The translations under genes and the position numbers were made by a program. This document shows positions 58,144 to 64,000 of a stretch of DNA of 64,000 bases, piece after piece; position 1 is the first letter of the stretch, and every line of letters starts with the position of its first letter. The stretch is taken from assembly GCA_001643675.2 (NCBI GenBank), contig LSRY02000050.1, forward strand, positions 482,501-546,500. The letters are read 5' to 3'. The notes under the pieces were generated by a model that was not told where the DNA came from, did not search any database, and saw only the letters and a list, made by a program, of their open reading frames with translations. Source of the stretch: Monocercomonoides exilis (lineage: Eukaryota; Preaxostyla; Oxymonadida; Polymastigidae).

Positions 58144-58797
58144 CTTTAGTCAAGTTAACTTGTATACATGCACTTTATTATTCAGAAGCAACAAATGACA
58201 CATTTCACAAAAGATGAAAATGGTTGGTAAACGGTTAGTCGAAATTCTGAATGAATAAAAAATGCATATTTATATAAAAACTTTGAAAAACTTACATATT
58301 CTTTCATTTTTTTTCCTTATAATTTTGAATTAGACCTAACAAATGCAATGAAACAGGAAATTTAATGGTTTAATAAATCGTAAAGGTCTTAAAATCAATT
58401 TGAGTTGAGAATAATTGAGAATTTGTATATAATGAGTGAATTTTTTTATTCATTTTTTTTTTATATTCATAAAATGTCTCAAATTTTTATAGAAAAGTTG
58501 TTAATAAAAACAATGAAAAGAAAGTTTTGGTTTTTTTGTATTTTTAATTTTGAAACTGCTTTTGACATAATTCTTATCATGTCTTCTTCAAAAATACTTA
58601 AATCATTTCATTCTCAAAATCGGAAATACAACATAAAACAAAAATGAATAAGATATTCATATTCATGCAGCTCTATCAAAACAATTGAAAGCAATAACAA
58701 CATGGAATTTGCAATAAAAAGATTTGTTAATTGCAGTATCTGCAAAGTGAAGAAGTCTCAATAAATAATTTGAAATGTTTTCTGTTTCAATTCTTTT
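58144..58797. other. AT-rich interior of the long-TIR element
   Basis: Lies between the left repeat and the captured gene fragment. An 80-codon AT-rich frame at 58405-58647 has no motif and is not a transposase. Confidence 0.6.
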
Positions 58798-61700
58798 TCA
58801 TTCTCCACTCATTGTTATTCCACTTTCTAGCGAATTCGATGTTGTTGTATCTTTCATCAAAACTAAACTCTTCACAACATCCACAAGAGATCCATCCCAT
58901 TTGCACATCTCCTGTTCTTCATTCAAATGATATTCATTTCTCTCATTTGCACTTCCATCAAACACGCATGATCCAATCCTCACATCCAAGCATTCACAAA
59001 ACTCCATTATTCTTCCCTTCTTTTTTGTGCTCCGACATTTCACAAAGGAACAGCTCAGAACACTCAATCCCCTTTCAGCTCCATCCATCTTCATCATACT
59101 TCATTCAATAGCCACTGAAATATTCTCAAACTTCACTTCCTTCATCTCTGCCTTCGCTTTCTCCCCAACTCTCACTGTTTCCCCCTCACACTCGATATTC
59201 AATATTCGTGTCTCAGCAATTGACACACAAGATTCTCCACAGAACGACAGAAATAGCACAGCTGAATGAATTCCACTGAACAACGTTTCGCTCATCTTTA
59301 GCTCTCCACTCTCTGCATCAAGAATCATGCACTTCATCACCAGATCCATTGTTGACGAGCTGAAAAGACACTCTGAAATCTCCAATCTTCCATCCTTCTC
59401 TTTCAAAACACTCTCCTCAACCCCTTCAAATCCCTCTCCAAACACAAACTGGCACCTCTCCACAACACACTCATTCACAAACACCATCACACGCCTCTCC
59501 TCTCCTCTTCCCTCCATCCTCCCGCAAAAATGGATTGTCGCCTTCTCTCTCCGAATCGGCACCATCCTCACATCCCCAATCACACATCCCTCTCCCATCA
59601 TCCCTTCCCCATCAATAAAAATCATATTTACAACACTTCGTTCGATGTGCTGCACAGCATTTCCAACGCTCTCACACGGATTGCTCTGTGCTCCACACTG
59701 CCTGCTGTCACTCCCATTCACACACACAAACACCTGTGAAGAATAATAGAATGTGATCAGTGAAATCAGATCAACGTCAACTTTCCCTTCTCCATCGCTC
59801 CCACACATCGACTTCTCCCCCTTCAGCGCCTCCTGGCTGAAGTCCAGTCCAAAAAGTCTTTCATTCAGCTGCAACTCAATCAAATCACACCGGATGAAAA
59901 CATCCTTCCCCACAAATGCATCATTCATCATGAATCGGATGCTCTCCAATCTCAGCCCAAGTGGTGGCATTTCCGTGTTGGAGCATTCCACATTCGGATC
60001 AAGCGCATCAATCATCATCCCTCCTCCCCTTCCATTCCCTGTCGAGCACACACACATCCCAAATGAACACCCACTCACTTTCACCTCCGACTCTCCTCTC
60101 TTCATCAGCATCTTCATCCCTCCGCCTTCTGTGCTCCTCTCGCTCATGCACTTCGTCAGCACACACCCTTCAATCACACATTCCATCCCATTCAAGAATG
60201 ATCCCACACTCATCACACATGCCCTGTTCTCTAAACATGTGATGTTTGCAAATGAGGAGCTGTTCACCCTCACTCTTTGTTTTGTGTTTTCTCTTGCTTT
60301 GTTGATCAACATGCTTGGCAGCAATGGCTGACTCAGCGATATCAGACTCCTTCCTGAGATTATTGTGCTCGAAGCAGACACATTCATCACATCAATCACT
60401 TCCACTTCTGGTGCAAACTCTAAAACCCCTTTGGCCAGATTGAATTGAGAAAGGGTGCAATCCTCAATCACCACACTCCCTCCATCTGCGATTACCAATG
60501 AATATTTCGTTTCCTTTGTTGAATCCTCACAAACAAATGAGCACCTCACAACTGAAAGTGTTGCAGAGGAGGATGATAATGATTGGATGAGTGATGAATG
60601 TCTCCCCAATTCATTTGGCAAAGAAAATGAAATATTGGTGAATGAAAGACAAATATTCGATGTTATCATCGACTTTCCAATATCCTCAGCATCCATTTCT
60701 CTCACTTTCAGAACTGTTCCTTTCTCTCTCCCCTCAATTGATGCAATAAAAGTTATTGATAATGATGATGATTGCAAAGATATTGATTTTTGAAGCAATC
60801 CTGATTCAACAATGCTGATAGAGGTTTCCCCTTCCTCAAGTATCGAATATCTCAGTGATATCAAGTGCTCAATCGATGAACATGGTGCTTCAGAAAACCC
60901 ACATCCTCTGAAGTCTCCTCCTTCTTTTCCCGAAACAAACCCATTCCCACTCCAGTTGTTCCACAAATACACAACCAATGGAATCACATATCCCTCCTCT
61001 CCTGTCATCTTCCTCTCCCATCCACACAACTTATCCAACGATCCCAACTCCAGTGGACTCATCTCCCATTTTAAATAATCCTCATTCACAATCTCACTCA
61101 GATCCCATCCAGAAACAAACATGTTCTTCCCTTTCCAAGCATTGCATCCCTCAAATGTCATGTTCTCCAATGAAAATGTTCCCATTTGATCGGCAAGTTC
61201 AGCAAACATCCCTCCTCCCATTCCTCTCCCTCCATTCTCAACATCCTCTGATGGCACAGCACATTCTGACAAATTCACTCCACTCACTCTCAATGTTCCT
61301 CCATTTCCCACTGATATCATCATCCCTCCCCCTTTCATTCCACTTCCACCTGAGCAGATTGAGGATATATTGCTTTCTTCAATATTCACAATCCCATTCA
61401 CACCCATCTCAACATTCAAACATCCTCCTCCTCCTCCACTCCCACCAACAACTTCCACTCCACTCATTCGGCTGTGATTCATCTCCAATTCAACACCATT
61501 CGAAACAACAATTGGCGATTTCCCACTCATTCTCACTCCCCTTTCCATCACAAATCCATGAACAATTAGCCCTCCTCCTTCAATACAAATCACATTGTAT
61601 CCAATCATTTCCTCGTCCACTTCATTTATCCTCAATCCTTGTTCAGATTTCTTGATTGATAAAATACATCCTCCACTTTCATTCAACGATTCCACTCGAA

Positions 61701-62224
61701 CATTTAAGAAATGGCAAGTAATTCCAGAATCATGAATGACAAAAATACTGTTTCCAACATTGCATGATTCCATCGACAGATCATTCACTTCCACATTGCC
61801 TCCAATCGCATCCACAAACACACAATCAAATCCATTGTTCACTTCTGCTTCTGAATGGAGCGAACATTTACTTATCACCAAATCTCCATTTCTGTTTGAA
61901 ATAATTGTTTTGGCTGAATTGTCAAATCCTATTGTTAGTTGAAGTTGGATGTTGGACAATTCAAGATGGTCATCATTTTCCATGAAATATTCCAAATGAT
62001 TTCCAACTGCCTTTTCAAAATTCAATATTGCTTTTGTATCTTCTTCTCCCATCTTTACACCCTTTTTGATCTGATAATTGGACATGTTGAATGAATCTCG
62101 AATAACAGTCGATCCATCAATCTGAATTGTTTTCATTCCACTTTCCTTTTCCATGTTTTCCATCCATTTCTACATCGTTTGGCATGGTTCTTCCTCGCTT
62201 CTACATATTACAACATCTAATTCA
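58798..62224 (-). pseudogene. Captured internal fragment of a multi-module beta-helix gene
   Basis: About 1,140 codons in one minus-strand frame, broken by TAG at 62172-62170 and TGA at 59103-59101. At least three modules are visible. One opens with ICRSEEEPCQTM at the 5' end, one with RGCGFSEAPCSSIEHL in the middle, and one with SRQCGAQSNPCESVGNAV near the 3' end. Between them are helix turns such as 'CSGGSGMKGGGMMISVGNGG', 'CSFGMCVCSTGNGRGGGMMI' and 'MTFEGCNAWKGKNMFVSG'. After the TGA the frame continues with 'CKWDGSLVDVVKSLVLMKDT' to 58798. The 5' edge (TTACTCTAACAG at 62225) looks like an intron acceptor, and there is no signal peptide or membrane helix. It is therefore a gene fragment, not a gene. 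Composition is GC-richer than the transposon arms. Confidence 0.85.
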
Positions 62225-62575
62225 CTGTTAGAGTAAAATAAATCAAATTCAAACAATTATTTTTTTTTTATGGTAAAAAAAACCAAACTTTTATTTAGTA
62301 TATGTTTTTATTTCTCAATATTGAGCTATTTTGTGTAAGTAATGTTTTATTTTGCAACATTGATTTATTTAAGCATGCTATGATCGAGCCTAATACAAAA
62401 AAATATTAATATACCAAAAAACAAGAAAAAATTCGTAGGAAAATAGCTAAATAAATATTTGTTTGATGAAAAAAACTATATAAAACCTTTTGCGTTCCAT
62501 TGCCACTTTTTTTGAAATTTTAATCTTTCAGCTTAACAACATGGAAGTGAAAATGCATGTGTTTGTGTCACTGAT

Positions 62576-63044
62576 AATAAAAGTATTTTTCACATTCAAC
62601 ATTCACTAAAATAACAATAATAAAATAATTAAATATAAAAGTGAACGAGTCACACATTTTTGAGTTCTAATTAAACAATAACAGCATATTCAACTTTTCC
62701 AGACATAAAAAATTTTATTGTGGGTCAGATCAAAGATATTTAATAAAAAAAATTTTTTATGATCATTATTGTTAATGATGAAAATTAATAAATTAAATAA
62801 GTCTATATAATAATGCAAACACTTTTGATGTGTAAAAATCACATTTTCTTTTCAATTTGAATATTTTTCGATGAAATTCATGTTTTTATGGGTCATTTTA
62901 CAAAAATCATTTTTTTCAACAAGAAAAATTTTTTTCGAAAAATCGGTCCATAAAAAGTTTTTTAATAATTATTATCTATTAATTCGTTATAATCTGATGG
63001 TTTAAAAACGCAAATTGCAAAAGGAACGCGTTTGAACCTATGCC
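62576..63044 (-). repeat. Right terminal inverted repeat (469 bp)
   Basis: Inverse of the left arm. Every segment I compared was identical. Ends ...GAACCTATGCC. Confidence 0.95.
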
Positions 63045-63052
63045 CTGCAAGC
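63045..63052 (+). repeat. Right 8-bp target-site duplication CTGCAAGC
   Basis: Perfect copy of 57667-57674. Confidence 0.93.
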
Positions 63053-63788
63053 AACATCAGCAGCAATATTATCCTTTCTCTTCTCGGAAACAAGCACAAG
63101 CACAAGCACCAACGTGAATGCAGCAGTCACCAAGGCTACCCCATGCATGCCAGGGAGCATTGATAAACACTGGGTTCTTCACACACGAAGATGGAATTGA
63201 CAATTATTACTTAATTTCATCTAATCCTCTTCTATTTTTTCTTCCTCTTCCTCTTCTTCTTTTGCCTTCTTTCTCTTCTCTTCTTCTTCTGCCTTCTTTC
63301 TATTCTCTTCTTCTTCTTCTTCTTCTCCGCCTCCTCCTCCTCCCCCTCTTCTTCTTCCTTCTCCTCCTCGTCGTCTTCTCATTCTTCTTTTTCTTCTTTT
63401 TCTTCTTCAAAAGATAATAATGCTCTTCGAATACTTCATTTTCGTCTCCTTTTCATTATAGAATTATCGAACAAAAAAAAGTCATTTAAAAAACTAATTT
63501 GCTTCTTCAACACACTCATTGCAATTTTTCCTTCTCTCTGCATTTCTTTCAATGGAAACACCACCGCCTCCCGCTTCGCATCCATCGATCTCTTCTTCTT
63601 CTAATGCCTCTCTTACTCAAACACTCCACTCACGCTCCAATCTGGCCTTTCCTTCTTCTCTCTTTCGTCCACACCGTCTGAAAAAGAAGCTTCTCGTACA
63701 TCTGAAAGCAGATTCCTGCCATCTTTCAGCTGAGTGCTGAGAATATGGAAGCATTGATTATCATTTTTCATTGTATTGTGCTTCTAAA
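63053..63788. other. Right flank of the transposon: decayed coding DNA and TTC simple repeats
   Basis: The first about 150 bp continue the interrupted remnant described at 56735-57666. A TTC/TCC tract occupies about 63228-63415. The rest shows no gene, though 63519-63740 is Ser/Pro/Leu-rich and open. Confidence 0.45.
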
Positions 63789-64000
63789 GAAATTTCCACA
63801 TCTAGCGCTGTCACAATAGAGAAGAGAGCAATGTTCATGCTTTTGGAAGCAGCATCAGCTCGTTTGATAACCTCATCTTGTTGAATTCTGCAGGAACGGC
63901 GTGTACAATTTTGAAGATAGCGCTGCTTGAAGGCGAAAAAAGGAACATGCCCATCGGGAGAGAAATGGTTAGAACAAAAGAAGAGATAGGTGGAATTATG
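63789..64000 (+). CDS. Possible partial helical-repeat exon(s) running off the right edge
   Basis: The frame reads EISTSSAVTIEKRAMFMLLE then AAS before a possible donor GTTTGA at 63862. An acceptor TTCTGCAG at 63893 resumes in phase with 'RTACTILKIALLEGEKRNMP' and 'IGREMVRTKEEIGGIM' to the window end. It has a helical, HEAT/armadillo-like composition. The inferred intron is only 32 bp, shorter than any other here, so it could instead be a remnant with a frameshift. Confidence 0.3.

Larger units (their letters stand above)
57675..63044. mobile_element. 5.37-kb transposon with 469-bp identical inverted repeats carrying a captured beta-helix gene fragment
   Basis: The arms 57675-58143 and 62576-63044 are the same length and essentially identical in inverse over the stretches I compared. 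The termini are GGCATAGG...CCTATGCC, and perfect 8-bp duplications (CTGCAAGC) flank them. An 8-bp duplication fits hAT-like and a few other cut-and-paste superfamilies; the tips do not let me choose. No transposase is visible inside. About 3.4 kb of the interior (58798-62224) is an internal piece of a beta-helix gene with two in-frame stops, including what looks like an intron acceptor at its edge, so capture was at the DNA level. The remaining interior is AT-rich. The near identity of the arms and the intact target duplication indicate recent movement, powered by a transposase encoded elsewhere. Confidence 0.93.

Noticed and set aside
59327-61942. Several plus-strand ORFs opposite the captured beta-helix fragment.
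   Set aside because: Antisense shadows rich in Ser, Pro and His; the minus frame carries all family motifs.

Overview
The window looks like nuclear DNA of an anaerobic protist, most probably an oxymonad of the Monocercomonoides type. The evidence is AT-rich intergenic DNA with many simple repeats, short GT-AG introns (43-182 bp, donors often GTTTGT or GTTTGA), the standard stop codons, and two expanded families I associate from memory with Monocercomonoides: 'CG..PC.T' right-handed beta-helix surface proteins and a helical-repeat (armadillo-like) family. The organism call rests on recalled families, not on a search.

Left part (1-9.3 kb) is ordinary gene-dense DNA: the 5' part of NMD3 (ribosome export), divergent from a cyclin-domain gene with huge Ser and Glu/Arg tracts; a membrane-anchored flavodoxin/2x[4Fe-4S] protein; an acidic, probably nuclear protein with a Cys cluster; and a spliced protein with a DUF4336-like (metallo-beta-lactamase-like) N-terminus and Ser-rich insertions.

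From 10.1 to 15.1 kb lies a DIRS-like element: diverged inverted terminal repeats, an internal complementary region that is the reverse complement of the inferred circle junction (58/58 bp on one arm), and a tyrosine recombinase gene. I see no reverse transcriptase; that space is filled by degenerate purine-rich repeats and a 36-bp minisatellite.

From 15.4 to 35 kb there is one helical-repeat gene followed by mostly decayed DNA: a frameshifted pogo-like transposase, several beta-helix gene fragments, coiled-coil gene remnants, and a 1.15-kb non-autonomous element with 345-bp terminal inverted repeats and TA target duplication. A spliced gene at 35.4-38.9 kb (minus) encodes a ubiquitin-specific protease domain lying between the helix-turn-helix region and the catalytic domain of a DDE-type transposase, which is a striking fusion.

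From 38.9 to 57.6 kb are another beta-helix fragment, a broken hAT-like transposase, small TA-flanked inverted-repeat elements, a frameshifted paralogue of the helical-repeat gene, and one apparently intact beta-helix membrane protein gene (54.4-55.8 kb, minus). The right end holds a 5,370-bp transposon with essentially identical 469-bp inverted repeats and a perfect 8-bp target duplication. It carries no recognisable transposase, but does carry a large internal fragment (about 3.4 kb) of a beta-helix gene, so it looks like recent gene capture. Overall a few housekeeping genes sit among a dense, partly young population of mobile elements and the debris of expanded surface-protein families.
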